A stretch of 64,000 nucleotides of DNA from Planctomycetota bacterium (GCA_016709145.1 JADJEK010000004.1:186001-250000); one strand, 5' to 3'. Shown: positions 42,474 through 54,748, counted from the stretch's first letter. The notes: generated from the letters alone by a model not told the origin. A program made the numbers and translations.

Positions 42474-44111
42474 TCACCGCTCCAGATCGAACTCGTCGCC
42501 GTCTCGATACTCCGGCACGGTCGGGTCGAGCGCGACGAACTGGCCGATGCGATACGCGAACTCCGCGGTGAAGTACGCGCCGCGCAAGTCCCACTTCGGG
42601 TCGTATTCGTCGCTCGGCTGGTGGTATCGATTCTTCGTGTAGTCCTGCTGCGCGTTCAGCGCGAAGTCGTCGGGGCGGTCGAAGAACTTCGTGCCGTTCT
42701 TCATCGAGATCGCCGGGATGCCGACCTTCGCCAAGCTGAAGTGGTCCGAGCGATACATCAAGCCGAGCTCGGGGCTCGCGTCGGGGACGAGCGTCACTCC
42801 CATCATCTGCGCGGCGGCTTCGGCGGGCTCGCGCAGCGACGAGCGCTCGACGCCGAGCAAGGCGAACTCCGCCGGCACACCGTCGACCGCGACGCCGTCG
42901 ATGTTGATGTTCGCGATCAGTTGCTTCGCCGCGACCGGCGGGTGGTTCGCGAAGTACTCCGACCCGCGCAAACCGCTCTCCTCGGCAGTCGGGAACAGGA
43001 AGACCAAGGAGCGGGGCAACATGCTCTTCGTCGCCGCGCGCTCTTCCGTGAAGCGCTTGATCACTTGCAACAGCGTCGCGCAGCCCGACGCGTTGTCGAC
43101 GGCGCCGTTGTAGATGCCGTCCTTCTCGGTCGCGCCGTTGTTGCCGAGATGGTCGTAGTGCGCCGTGTAGACGACGTACTCGTCCGCGCGCTCGTCGCCT
43201 CGCAGGACGCCGACGACGTTGTAGGTATCGATCGACCGCATCGTCGATTCGATCTTCGCTTTGGCACGCATCGGCAGCACGACGGGAGTGAACTCCCGCG
43301 TCGCCGCACGAGTGATCAACTCGTCGAGGTCGAGGCCGGCGTCCTTCAGCAGCGGCGCGATCGTCGCGTCGCGGATCCACGACACCAGCTTCAGTCGCGG
43401 TTCGTCGTTCGTGCGCGCGTCGACGTAAGGCCGTTCACGCGCCCACGAGTTGCGCACGACTTGCCAACCGTACGTCGCCATCACGTCGCGATGGATCAGG
43501 ATCGCGCCGATCGCGCCGCGACGCGCGGCCTCTTCGTACTTGTAGGTCCAGCGCCCCGAGTACGTGAGACCCTTGCCGCCGAAGAAGTTCGGGTCGTCGG
43601 ACGGGGGATCGTTCACGAGCATCAGCAAGATTTTCCCCTTCACGTCGACGCCCTTGTAGTCGTCCCAGTTCATCTCGGGCGACGTGATGCCGTAGCCGAC
43701 GTAGACGAGCGGCGCATCGAGCTCGACGCGCTCGGTCTGCGTCTCGTCGCCGACGACGCAATCGTCGAGCAGCGCGATCGGATGCGCCGCGCCGGCGACG
43801 TCGAGCGTCAACGAGCTCTTCGTGTTGTCCGTCGTCACGCCGATCAGCGGCACGCGCTGCAGGTACGACCCCGCATCGCCGAACGGTTCGATGCCGAGGC
43901 CCTCGAGCTGCGCGGACAAGTATCGCGCCGCCTGCAGTCCGCCGCGCGTGCCCGGCGCGCGCCCTTCGTTGAGGTCGTCGGCGAGGAAACGCATCTGCGA
44001 ACGGATGAACGCCACGTGCTGCGGCGTGATGCGCTGCCAAGGTTCGGCGTCGGCGCCGTCCTGCGCACCGAGCACGAGACCCACGAACGACGCGAGCAGG
44101 AATGACGTCAC
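42474..44111 (-). CDS. secreted M28 family zinc aminopeptidase with PA domain
   Basis: The 545-residue product starts at GTG 44111, where GGAGG lies 5 nt upstream, and has a signal peptide (MTSFLLASFVGLVLGAQ). A protease-associated (PA) insert spans about 130-260 (LVYVGYGITSPEMNWDDYKG, GKILLMLVNDPP). The M28 catalytic core has zinc ligands H in TAHYDHLG, D in NGAVDNASG, E-E in TAEESGLRGSEYF, D in NINIDG and H in NRYHQPSDEY. It should trim N-terminal residues from peptides outside the cytoplasm. It is divergent from mutS. Confidence 0.92.
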   Translation of the reverse strand: MTSFLLASFVGLVLGAQDGADAEPWQRITPQHVAFIRSQMRFLADDLNEGRAPGTRGGLQAARYLSAQLEGLGIEPFGDAGSYLQRVPLIGVTTDNTKSSLTLDVAGAAHPIALLDDCVVGDETQTERVELDAPLVYVGYGITSPEMNWDDYKGVDVKGKILLMLVNDPPSDDPNFFGGKGLTYSGRWTYKYEEAARRGAIGAILIHRDVMATYGWQVVRNSWARERPYVDARTNDEPRLKLVSWIRDATIAPLLKDAGLDLDELITRAATREFTPVVLPMRAKAKIESTMRSIDTYNVVGVLRGDERADEYVVYTAHYDHLGNNGATEKDGIYNGAVDNASGCATLLQVIKRFTEERAATKSMLPRSLVFLFPTAEESGLRGSEYFANHPPVAAKQLIANINIDGVAVDGVPAEFALLGVERSSLREPAEAAAQMMGVTLVPDASPELGLMYRSDHFSLAKVGIPAISMKNGTKFFDRPDDFALNAQQDYTKNRYHQPSDEYDPKWDLRGAYFTAEFAYRIGQFVALDPTVPEYRDGDEFDLER

Positions 44112-44202
44112 GAGCACCTCCACGTCAGCCGACGGGCGGACCCTACCAGAACGCGCGGGATGCCCGCCGAGTTGGGCCGAGCCCTGCCCGAATCCGCACT
44201 GC

Positions 44203-44208
44203 TATCAT
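44203..44208 (+). promoter_or_regulatory. -10 element TATCAT upstream of mutS
   Basis: CACTGCTATCAT has the GCTA context of the other promoters but leaves a leader of 36 nt before the mutS ATG. Confidence 0.4.
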
Positions 44209-44244
44209 CCGCCCCCCTCGTTCCGACACGCCACGACGACGCGA

Positions 44245-46881
<2,637 letters not shown>

Positions 46882-47048
46882 GGGGCTCGGGTCACGCTCG
46901 TCGCAGCGGTCGCTCGTGGGCGATTCGCGTTCGTGTCGCGAAACTCGAAGCGTGACCAACGCCAGGCGATGCACGGCGTACCCACGATCGCCGCTCGGCG
47001 ATGTCGCATGAGCTCGGCGCAACCGCAAGACTCGGAGCTCGTGCCTTC

Positions 47049-48422
47049 ATGGATCGATCGCTCGCGACGGTCGCGCTCGTCGTGATCACGGCCCTCCCTT
47101 GCCTCCGGGCACAGGACGTCGCGACGACCCCCGCGATCCCGCTGGACGCGACGACACCGATGGAGTTGCGCAACACGCGCGCGCTGTCGGTCGAACACCG
47201 CGGGCGCCAGGCGCTGCATCTCGCTCCACTCGAAGGGCACGAGCACGACGTCGACCAAACGATGGAAGCCGTGCTGACCGGCGTCGAGTTCGAGGACGGC
47301 GTCATCGAACTCGACATCGCTGGCGCGCGGCGCGCGGGCTACGCGGTCGACAACGCCAGTGCGTTCAAGGGCTTCGTCGGCGTGTCGTTCCGCGTGCGCG
47401 ACGAGGAGAGCGAGCGGTTCTATTTGCGGACCGAGAACGCGCGGCTCGACGACCAAGTGTTCCGCAATCGGTCGACGCAGTACGAATCCGATCCGGACTT
47501 CGCGTGGAAGCGCCTGCGCGACGAGGAGCCCGGCAAGTACGAGTCGTACGTCGAGCTGGAACCGGGCGCGTGGACTCACGTACGCATCGAAGTCACGGGC
47601 TCGATGGCGCGCCTGTATGTGGGCGACGCGCGGCAGCCGTGCTTGATCGTCAATGACCTGAAGCACGGCGCGAGTCGCGGCAAGATCGCGCTGTGGGCAC
47701 GCATCAGCTCCGATGCGTACTTCGCGAACCTCCGCGTCGACCCGACGTGGCGGGAAGGCGACGGCGACCACTCGTCGGCGACGAGCTCGAGCGACGCGCC
47801 GGAGATGGAACCGCAAGCGAAACTCGACGACGTGCCGTTCGGCCCCCTCGTGCGCTGCAGCACCGAGCTGCGTGAGTACCGCGGCCGACCCGCGATCCAC
47901 CTCGTTCCGACGGCGGAGGCCGAGGGCACCGACGAAGCGATGCTGGCGCTTCTCACGGACGAACCGTTTCGCGACGGCACGATCGAAGTCGACGTCGCCG
48001 GCGCGCCGCGCCCCGGTTCGCCGCCCGACTCGCGCGGCTTCATCGGCCTCGCGTTCCGCACGGGCGAGCAAGGCGAGTGGTCCGAGGTCTTCTACCTCCG
48101 CCCGACGAACGCGCGTTGCGATGACCAAGTGCGTCGGAACCACACGACGCAGTACACGTGCGACCCCGAGTTCCCGTGGCATCGGCTGCGCAAGGAATCC
48201 CCCGGCAAGTACGAGTCCTACGTCGACCTCGAACCGGGCGAGTGGACGCGGATGAAGATCGAGGTCGAGGGCACGACGGCAAGGCTCTACGTCGATGGTG
48301 CGGAGCAACCGTGCCTGGTCGTGACCGACCTCAAGCATGGCGACGGCGAGGGTCGCGTGGCGCTGTGGGCGCACGTCGAGACGGATGCGTACTTCGGGGC
48401 GGTGAGGGTGACGCGGGGGTGA
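47049..48422 (+). CDS. exported protein with two tandem LamG/DUF1080-like domains
   Basis: The 457-residue product starts at ATG 47049, which opens a signal peptide (MDRSLATVALVVITALPCLRA). Two homologous domains (about 45-235 and 265-455) share the series GRQALHLAP/GRPAIHLVP, GVIELDIAGA/GTIEVDVAGA, FVGVSFRVRD/FIGLAFRTGE, FYLRTENAR/FYLRPTNAR, PGKYESYVELEPG/PGKYESYVDLEPG and LWA-DAYF. This is the jelly-roll of 3-keto-disaccharide hydrolase/LamG families, which bind or cleave glycans. No catalytic residues are evident. It is an internal duplication in one gene. Confidence 0.75.
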   Translation: MDRSLATVALVVITALPCLRAQDVATTPAIPLDATTPMELRNTRALSVEHRGRQALHLAPLEGHEHDVDQTMEAVLTGVEFEDGVIELDIAGARRAGYAVDNASAFKGFVGVSFRVRDEESERFYLRTENARLDDQVFRNRSTQYESDPDFAWKRLRDEEPGKYESYVELEPGAWTHVRIEVTGSMARLYVGDARQPCLIVNDLKHGASRGKIALWARISSDAYFANLRVDPTWREGDGDHSSATSSSDAPEMEPQAKLDDVPFGPLVRCSTELREYRGRPAIHLVPTAEAEGTDEAMLALLTDEPFRDGTIEVDVAGAPRPGSPPDSRGFIGLAFRTGEQGEWSEVFYLRPTNARCDDQVRRNHTTQYTCDPEFPWHRLRKESPGKYESYVDLEPGEWTRMKIEVEGTTARLYVDGAEQPCLVVTDLKHGDGEGRVALWAHVETDAYFGAVRVTRG

Positions 48423-48464
48423 GGGTCTGCGCGGGCGGATTCGGGGCATTCGCGGACGCTCCCG

Positions 48465-48508
48465 TTTACTCAACGTGTTGAGCAGATTTACTCAACGTCT
48501 TGAGTAAA
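48465..48508. promoter_or_regulatory. two tandem 22-bp operator-like dyads
   Basis: TTTACTCAA-CGTG-TTGAGCAGA (48465-48486) and TTTACTCAA-CGTC-TTGAGTAAA (48487-48508) are back to back with a period of exactly 22 bp. The second is a perfect 9-bp dyad. Two helical-turn spacing suggests a dimeric repressor site, possibly an autoregulator of the island. A hairpin terminator for the gene ending at 48422 is the alternative. Confidence 0.55.
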
Positions 48509-48617
48509 CCGTCGAACGGGCGGGTGCCCGATAAGGGGCTGATCTGCCCAGTGTGAGCCGTGTTCGGCGCGACACGTCAATGTCGAGCCGCCCACAAGGT
48601 GCGCTCCACATAGATCC

Positions 48618-48644
48618 TCGGTAAGGTCACAGGCGGTTTACCGA
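48618..48644 (+). promoter_or_regulatory. dyad TCGGTAA/TTACCGA in the leader of the small membrane protein
   Basis: TCGGTAA (48618-48624) is the complement of TTACCGA (48638-48644), 13 nt apart, just before the AAAGGAGG ribosome site at 48647-48654. It may be an operator or a leader hairpin near the ribosome-binding site. Confidence 0.35.
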
Positions 48645-48659
48645 ATAAAGGAGGCTACG

Positions 48660-49286
48660 GTGCTTGGAAGCCTCAGCGTCGGCGATGTCGTATCGAACGC
48701 GGTTCTTATTATTGGAGGGGCCTTTGCACTCTCCCAGTACTGGCACAGCCAGAAGGTCAAGGCCGCGGAGTTCCTGCTCACGCTTGAGAAGGAGTACGCG
48801 CCCCACATGAAGGTGCTACTTCGCGTTGAGTACGACGAGACTTATAACAACATTCTCCGCATTCCGATAACCAAACAAATTGTCGCGCCAGCGATGAGGC
48901 TCAACAGAGAGGAGTCAGATGTCATTGATGAACTCGAGTCAGCTCTGCGCTTCTTCTTCACCTCGCGGGCCATCATGGAGCTTCGCGTCGACATTGGATA
49001 CATCGACCGAATGAACGCCTATTACCTTCGCAAACTGCGATCTCGACCAGAGATCGCTAAGTACATGGAGATGTACTGGCCCGCTCTGTACTTCTGGAGC
49101 GAGCTGATCGCCAGACCATGGTTCAGGCGCTGGCCCATCTACTGCTCTCAGATACGGGCTCGCTTTAAGAACTACGCGTACGGCTCGGACGCACTCGCCC
49201 GAAGAGGCGTTAAGCCATTCTCTGGGTCAGCACTGAGCGAATACCGAGAGTCTCCAGAGACTGAGCCAAGTAACGTCATCATGTAA
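48660..49286 (+). CDS. small membrane-anchored protein of unknown function (island start)
   Basis: The 208-residue product starts at GTG 48660, with AAAGGAGG at 48647-48654. It has one N-terminal helix (about 12-28, NAVLIIGGAFALSQYW), then a helical cytoplasmic region (EFLLTLEKEYAPHMK, DELESALRFFFTSRAIMELR, YIDRMNAYYLRKLRSRPEI). This recalls DUF4760-type proteins but is not a firm match. Codon use is more AT-rich than upstream genes, marking the start of transferred DNA. It could be an accessory of the defence operon or an independent cargo gene. Confidence 0.6.
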   Translation: MLGSLSVGDVVSNAVLIIGGAFALSQYWHSQKVKAAEFLLTLEKEYAPHMKVLLRVEYDETYNNILRIPITKQIVAPAMRLNREESDVIDELESALRFFFTSRAIMELRVDIGYIDRMNAYYLRKLRSRPEIAKYMEMYWPALYFWSELIARPWFRRWPIYCSQIRARFKNYAYGSDALARRGVKPFSGSALSEYRESPETEPSNVIM

Positions 49287-49733
49287 AGTGAGTGTTGCGC
49301 GCGTACACGCACGCATTCCGAAGCGCTACCGAGTAGGTCACGGAGGCGGTCGCGAACCGACGCTGGACGACGTCGAGCTCGGAAAGCCATGACACGCGAA
49401 CCATCTCTGCAATCGACCGCCCCGATTGGACGGTTCGCGCGAACGACAGTCGGTTGCCCCGAGAGAGGAGTGCAAGCAAAAGCAGGCGTAGGCGTCGACA
49501 TCTCTGCTCAAGGTGGCCTACTCGCCGATCCAAGCGATCCGCCTTGTGCACGAGACCCGCGGGCCAAGAGATCCTGATGCCCTGGCAAGCTTGCCGATTT
49601 CCTGCGAAGCTCCGGACCGAGCAGCTTGCCGTTCCAGCACTCGCCACCCGTATGATTCCGTCGTGCACGAAACTCGCCGTCGAATTCGTGGCATCAGACA
49701 TCTGAGCTCGATCGCAAATGGGAATCCGCGAGC
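49287..49733. other. gap between the small membrane protein and the defence operon
   Basis: 447 bp. Frames exist on both strands, but none shows known motifs or a good start. The operon promoter should lie here, but I cannot point to it. Confidence 0.45.
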
Positions 49734-52700
49734 ATGGGGTCAGCCGCGCCAATCCAAACGCCACGAGTTGGCATGTTCGCCACGGTCCGCAATCGGCGCG
49801 GTGTCGTCGCCGCAGTCGAGCCATTCGACGGCGGCGACGGGCGCCTTCACCTCGTCCACGTCGAATACAAGGACGATCAGCTTCCGCTCGAGGAGCGCCT
49901 GCTCTGGGAGCTCGAGCCGCACGCGGAAGTCCTCGAACCGACCGCTCTCCCCCAAGCCGCCAATTCGCCAGCCATGCCTCCTGCTGATTTCGACGCACTC
50001 GTCCGCGCTGCGCGTTGGACCGCGGGGTCACCCTGGCTTCAACCGGACGGCTCCGCTCCTTGGACTCGACCACCAATCGCGAGTCCCTTCCACGCCGCTC
50101 TTCAGATCGACGATTTCCAACTCGTTCCGCTGCTCAAAGCTTTGCGGATGCCGCGCGTCAATCTGCTCATCGCGGACGACGTGGGGTTGGGCAAGACCAT
50201 CGAAGCGGGGTTGATCCTCAGCGAGTTGCTTCTGCGCCGCAGGATCCAGCGTGTCCTGATTCTCACGCCAGCTTCGCTGCGCCTGCAGTGGCGCGACGAG
50301 ATGTGGGACAAGTTCTCGTTGCAATTCGATCTCGTCGATCGGGCCGAAACGCACGCACTGCGCAAGCGGCTTGGAATCGATGCGAACCCATGGCGGTCGT
50401 CAAGCCGCATCATCGCCTCGTACCACTACCTTCGGCAAGATGACGTTCGCGATCAGTTTCTCGCGGCCTGCCGCACACCGGAGGGTTCGCCCCACCTTCC
50501 GTGGGACCTCTTGATCGTCGACGAGTGCCACAACCTGATGCCGTCGGCGTTCGGCGAGGACAGTGACCTCTGTCGAATGCTGCGACTGATCGCCCCGCAG
50601 TTCGAACACCGGCTGTTTTTGAGCGCTACGCCGCATAACGGGCACACGCGCTGCTTCACCGGATTGCTCGAGATTCTCGACCCTGTTCGCTTCAGCCAAA
50701 CGGACGAGCTGCGCCCCAAAGAAAAGGAGCGCATCAACCAAATCGTCCTGCGTCGCTTGAAACGCGAGATCAACGCGCGCACGAGCCCCCCTCGTTTCTG
50801 CACGCGCATGGCGCCACGCCCGCGCTTGCTCAATCTGTCGCCAGCGGAAGCGGCTCTTTCCTCGGCGTTCGACGCCTTCCGCAAGAAGGTGCGCGCGCTG
50901 GTCAGCAGCGGCGAGGGGCGCCGCCGTCGGTCCGGCAGCTTCGCGGTCGAGATCCTCGGCAAGCGCTTGCTGAGCTGCCCTACGGCTTTCGCCGAGTCGT
51001 GGCGACGCGCAAAGCAGGGACTTGCCGAATCGGTAACCGCAAGCGACGCGGAACTCGCGGCAGTCGAGCGCACGGTCCGCCAGGACACTGGCGACGACCG
51101 CGAAGCACAGTCACGCGAGGCGATCGCTGCAAACGTCGTCGGCGCTTGGCTCAAGGCGATCGCCACCGATGTCAGCGTCGAAATCGCAGGCGTCGATCAG
51201 AGCCTGACCGACCTCGGGTTCGATCTCAGTCGCGACAACATCATTGACCAAGACCCGAAGCGCGACTCCCGGTTCGACGATCTCGCGCGACTGATCGACG
51301 AACTACTGCGCACCGATGCTCAGTGGCGCGATGACGAACGGCTCGTCGTCTTCACCGAGTACAAGACCACGCTCGACTACCTCGCGCGCCGCTTGCGGAC
51401 ACGGTTTCGCGACGCGGACCGCATCCTGACGTTGTTCGGCGGCATGGACGAGGATCAGCGCGACGTAGTGAAGCAGACGTTCAACAACCCGACGGCAACG
51501 GTCCGCATTCTGCTCGCGACCGATGCTGCCGCTGAGGGTCTGAACCTGCAGCAGACGGCGCGCTACTTGCTCCACTTCGATTGCCCCTGGAATCCATCCA
51601 AGCTCGAGCAGCGCAACGGACGCATCGATCGACACGGCCAGGCGCGCGACGTGACCATTCACCACTTCGTCAGCGACGAGGATCAGGACCTGCGGTTCCT
51701 CGATCACGTTCTGCGCAAGGCGGACGAGATTCGCGAGGACCTCGGCTCGGTCAATGAGCTGTTCGACGAAGCGACGCACCGTCGGCTCGTTGATGGCGAA
51801 AGTGTGCTCGCGGTCAAAGCGGACCTCGACAGACGCATCGAATTGGCGCGGGGTCGGTCGAAGATCGACGCCGACGCTACGGTCGAGACGTCGTCGGACG
51901 GATCGACCGCGGAGCGAGACCTCGAAGCCCTGTCCGCCGAGATCGACCTCGACCCGCAGGCGCTTCGCGACGCGCTCGAATCGGCAATGGCCATCCACGC
52001 GGGCCGTCCGCAACTCGAATGCGGCGACGAGTCGAAGAGCTGCAAGCTCGTCCACCCCAATCTTGCCGGCTGGGCCGACGTGATCGACGACTCGCTCCGT
52101 CGCCCGAAAGGTCCGCGAGGCGTGATCTCACGTCTGGCGTTCACCGCTGATCCATTCCAGAAGAAGATCGGCGAGCGATCGGTGTTCTGCCCGCGCCCCG
52201 ACGTACTGATGATGCACCTCTCGCACCCCATGATGCAGAAGGCGCTCAGCTCGCTCACGCGTCGACGGTTTCCCGGCACGGACGATGCCGTCTCACGCTG
52301 GACCGTGCGCCTCGGCGATGTCCCGCCTGGAGTGCAGGCACTCGTCCTGCTCAGCATCGAGGAGCTTGGCGTCAACGATCTGCGCGAAGCGTTTCACCAT
52401 TGGGTGCGCACGATCGCATTTCCGGTGGTGAACGGCGCGCTTCAGCAACCCCTGTCGCACCAGCCGGCAATTCTGCTGCGTGGCAGCGGAACGGCGATCG
52501 ACGATGGCGACATGGAACGCGCGCGAGCGATCTATGAAGACGTGGAACCCGAACTGCGGAACGCACTGGGAACTCACGCCAAGACATTGACCGCGCGTCT
52601 GCGGCAAGACCTCGCACGCGCGCTCGTCGAGGCCCGCGGACGCGAGGACGAACGCTACAAGAGTCGCCAAGGGGAGTTGTCCGCGCTGATCGTCGAGAAC

Positions 52701-52976
52701 ACCCTGGCCAAACTCGAGCGCGAGATCGAGACGCTGCAGATCAAGCGCCGGCAGGGCTTGCTGTTCGAGAGCGTCGCGCACCTCGACGACATCATCGCGG
52801 ACAAGCAAGCCGAGGTTGCGCGTCGGAAGCGACACTGCGAAGAGGTGCGTGATCAGCTCGATCGAGAGCGCAAGCGCATCCTCGACCACCTGCTTCCCAA
52901 GCGGTACTCCATGCCAAGCGCCGCTCAGGCCTTTCCTGTCGGAGTTGAGATTCGACTGCCGAGGAGCAGCCGATGA
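49734..52976 (+). CDS. SNF2-type helicase, DISARM DrmD-like
   Basis: This 1080-residue SF2 ATPase has helicase motif I DDVGLGKTIEAG (about 147), motif Ia LILTPASLRLQWRDEMWDKF, motif II VDECHN (about 262), motif III LSATPHNGH, then, in lobe 2, VVFTEYKTTLDYL, motif V LLATDAAAEGLNLQQT and motif VI QRNGRIDRHGQ. A helical, charged C-terminal region of about 350 residues follows. The line RVNLLIADDVGLGKTIEAGL and overall size match DrmD, the helicase of class 1 DISARM. Likely role: DNA translocation during defence. ATG 49734 is used; ATG 49773 is possible. Its stop overlaps the next start (ATGA). Confidence 0.85.
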   Translation: MGSAAPIQTPRVGMFATVRNRRGVVAAVEPFDGGDGRLHLVHVEYKDDQLPLEERLLWELEPHAEVLEPTALPQAANSPAMPPADFDALVRAARWTAGSPWLQPDGSAPWTRPPIASPFHAALQIDDFQLVPLLKALRMPRVNLLIADDVGLGKTIEAGLILSELLLRRRIQRVLILTPASLRLQWRDEMWDKFSLQFDLVDRAETHALRKRLGIDANPWRSSSRIIASYHYLRQDDVRDQFLAACRTPEGSPHLPWDLLIVDECHNLMPSAFGEDSDLCRMLRLIAPQFEHRLFLSATPHNGHTRCFTGLLEILDPVRFSQTDELRPKEKERINQIVLRRLKREINARTSPPRFCTRMAPRPRLLNLSPAEAALSSAFDAFRKKVRALVSSGEGRRRRSGSFAVEILGKRLLSCPTAFAESWRRAKQGLAESVTASDAELAAVERTVRQDTGDDREAQSREAIAANVVGAWLKAIATDVSVEIAGVDQSLTDLGFDLSRDNIIDQDPKRDSRFDDLARLIDELLRTDAQWRDDERLVVFTEYKTTLDYLARRLRTRFRDADRILTLFGGMDEDQRDVVKQTFNNPTATVRILLATDAAAEGLNLQQTARYLLHFDCPWNPSKLEQRNGRIDRHGQARDVTIHHFVSDEDQDLRFLDHVLRKADEIREDLGSVNELFDEATHRRLVDGESVLAVKADLDRRIELARGRSKIDADATVETSSDGSTAERDLEALSAEIDLDPQALRDALESAMAIHAGRPQLECGDESKSCKLVHPNLAGWADVIDDSLRRPKGPRGVISRLAFTADPFQKKIGERSVFCPRPDVLMMHLSHPMMQKALSSLTRRRFPGTDDAVSRWTVRLGDVPPGVQALVLLSIEELGVNDLREAFHHWVRTIAFPVVNGALQQPLSHQPAILLRGSGTAIDDGDMERARAIYEDVEPELRNALGTHAKTLTARLRQDLARALVEARGREDERYKSRQGELSALIVENTLAKLEREIETLQIKRRQGLLFESVAHLDDIIADKQAEVARRKRHCEEVRDQLDRERKRILDHLLPKRYSMPSAAQAFPVGVEIRLPRSSR

Positions 52977-54748
52977 CGCAGGAAGAACTGAAAGCGATCA
53001 TCGCCGGCGGCGAGTCGGTTCCCGTCGAGTTCAAGGGGGAGGAGAAGACGCCTCTTTCCGACTCGGAACTGGTGGACGCCGTCGTTTGCCTTGCCAATCG
53101 ACCCGGCGAGCGGTGCGGGTGGTTGCTCGTCGGTGTGGAGGACGACGGCCGCGTCACTGGAGCTCGTCCCCGTCACAAGCCCAAGACGATTGTTGAACGC
53201 GTTCAGGCATTGATCGCCAACAAGACCGTTCCCCCGCAGACGACACGCGCTTTCCTGATTCCGCTGGAGACGCACGAAGTCTTGGCCATCGAAGTAGCGA
53301 CTTCGGCCACTCCGGTCGGCACGACGGACGGGCACTACGTTCGTCGCACTCTTGGCGGCGACGGCAAACCTGCGTGCGTGCCATTCCATTTTCATGAAAT
53401 GCTCTCGCGCGAGGCTGGCCGCGGTGCGCTCGACCCACTGTCGGCAGCGATTCCAGGCGCGGGCTGGGACGACATCGATCTGCTCGAACTCGAGCGGTTT
53501 CGCCGACGCGTGAGCGAAAACCAAGGCCGAAGTGATGAGAGCCTTCTCAATCTCGCGGACGTGGAGCTCGCGCAAGCGTTGAACGCTGTCGATACGCGAA
53601 GCGGCCGACCCGTCTTGACGCGCCTGGGCCTGTTGCTTTTCGGCCGCGAGTCCGCGCTGCGCTCGCACTTCCCAACTCACGAAGTCGCCTTTCAAGTCCT
53701 CGAAGGCACGCGAGTCGTCGTCAACGACTTCTTCCGCTGGCCGTTGCTGCGCGTTCTCGAGGAGATCGAGTCACGCTTTCGCGCGCGAAACCGCGAACAA
53801 GAGATCATCGACGGGCTCTTTCGCATCGGAGTACCCGACTACTCCCCGCTCGCGTTTCGCGAGGCGTTGGCGAATGCGGCCATCCACCGCGATTACGGCC
53901 GTCTCGGTGCCGTGCTTATCCAGTGGCACGTCGATCACATCTCGATTTCGAATCCGGGCGGATTCCCGGAGGGCGTGCGCCTCGACAATTTGCTGGTGAC
54001 CGCGCCACGAGCACGCAATCCGCTACTGGCCGACGCGATGAAGCGCGTGGGGCTCGTCGAGCGAACCGCTCGTGGGATCGACACGATCTACTACGAGCAA
54101 CTCCGGTTCGGTCGTCCAGCTCCGTCGTACGACCGCAGCAGCGATGTCGGCGTCGAAGTCGTCCTTTGGGGGGGTGCATCCAGCATCGAGTTCGTCCGCC
54201 TGGTCGTTGAAGCGGCGCACGGCAAGCGTGCGCTGAGCTTGGATGAACTCATCGTGCTCGACGAACTGTCGCGAGAGCGCCGCTTGACGACCGACGAGGC
54301 AGCGCGCCGCACGCAGAAGTCAGCGACCGAAGCTCGCTCGACCTTGCAGCATCTGGTGGAAGTCGGTCTGGTCGAGGCGCGTGGTGAGCGGAAGGGCCGC
54401 TCGTACCACCTCTCGGCGGAGACCTATCGCAAGCTCGGCGCCAAGGCTGCGTACGTCCGGCAGCGCGGATTCGAACCAATCCAGCAGGAACAGATGATCG
54501 AGCAGTACGTCGCCCAGCACGGTCGCATCACCCGGCGCGAAGCTGCGGAACTCTGCCGCGTTGCTGCGAGACAGGCTCGATCGGTCCTGGCAAGGCTCGT
54601 CGATCGCGGGACGTTGAAGCTTCGCGGCGCCAAGAAGGGCGCGCATTATGTCCACGCGTCCAAATATATGGACGCGGCCAAACCGAATATGGACGCCGCC
54701 CCCGGGACGGACGGTCGCCCGCGCAGGAAAGCGAAGAACTCGCGATGA
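52973..54748 (+). CDS. AlbA_2 domain / HATPase_c_4 / winged-helix regulator-like protein
   Basis: In this 591-residue protein, residues 1-140 are an AlbA_2 (divergent AAA_4) domain: ESVPVEFKGEEKTPLSDSEL, LVDAVVCLANRPGERCGWLLVGV. About 180-330 follows, with YSPLAFREALANAAIHRDYG, which is the HATPase_c_4 N-box (E..ANA..HRDY), and ISNPGGFPEG as the G-box. From about 420 there are two winged-helix segments (LDELSRERRLTTDEAARRTQ; ITRREAAELCRVAARQARSV). Such proteins act as DNA-binding regulators or sensors, and are often found inside defence islands. Both ends overlap neighbours by 4 bp, so it belongs to the operon. Confidence 0.8.
   Translation: MTQEELKAIIAGGESVPVEFKGEEKTPLSDSELVDAVVCLANRPGERCGWLLVGVEDDGRVTGARPRHKPKTIVERVQALIANKTVPPQTTRAFLIPLETHEVLAIEVATSATPVGTTDGHYVRRTLGGDGKPACVPFHFHEMLSREAGRGALDPLSAAIPGAGWDDIDLLELERFRRRVSENQGRSDESLLNLADVELAQALNAVDTRSGRPVLTRLGLLLFGRESALRSHFPTHEVAFQVLEGTRVVVNDFFRWPLLRVLEEIESRFRARNREQEIIDGLFRIGVPDYSPLAFREALANAAIHRDYGRLGAVLIQWHVDHISISNPGGFPEGVRLDNLLVTAPRARNPLLADAMKRVGLVERTARGIDTIYYEQLRFGRPAPSYDRSSDVGVEVVLWGGASSIEFVRLVVEAAHGKRALSLDELIVLDELSRERRLTTDEAARRTQKSATEARSTLQHLVEVGLVEARGERKGRSYHLSAETYRKLGAKAAYVRQRGFEPIQQEQMIEQYVAQHGRITRREAAELCRVAARQARSVLARLVDRGTLKLRGAKKGAHYVHASKYMDAAKPNMDAAPGTDGRPRRKAKNSR

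Noticed and set aside
49279..50076. Minus-strand frame opposite the gap and the helicase start
   Set aside because: Overlaps the well supported helicase gene and shows no domain; a short inner start near 49700 was considered but gives no recognisable protein.
49734..52976. Calling the operon a complete DISARM system
   Set aside because: DrmA, DrmB and DrmC are not seen; only the DrmD-like helicase and a DrmMI/PglX-like methylase match.
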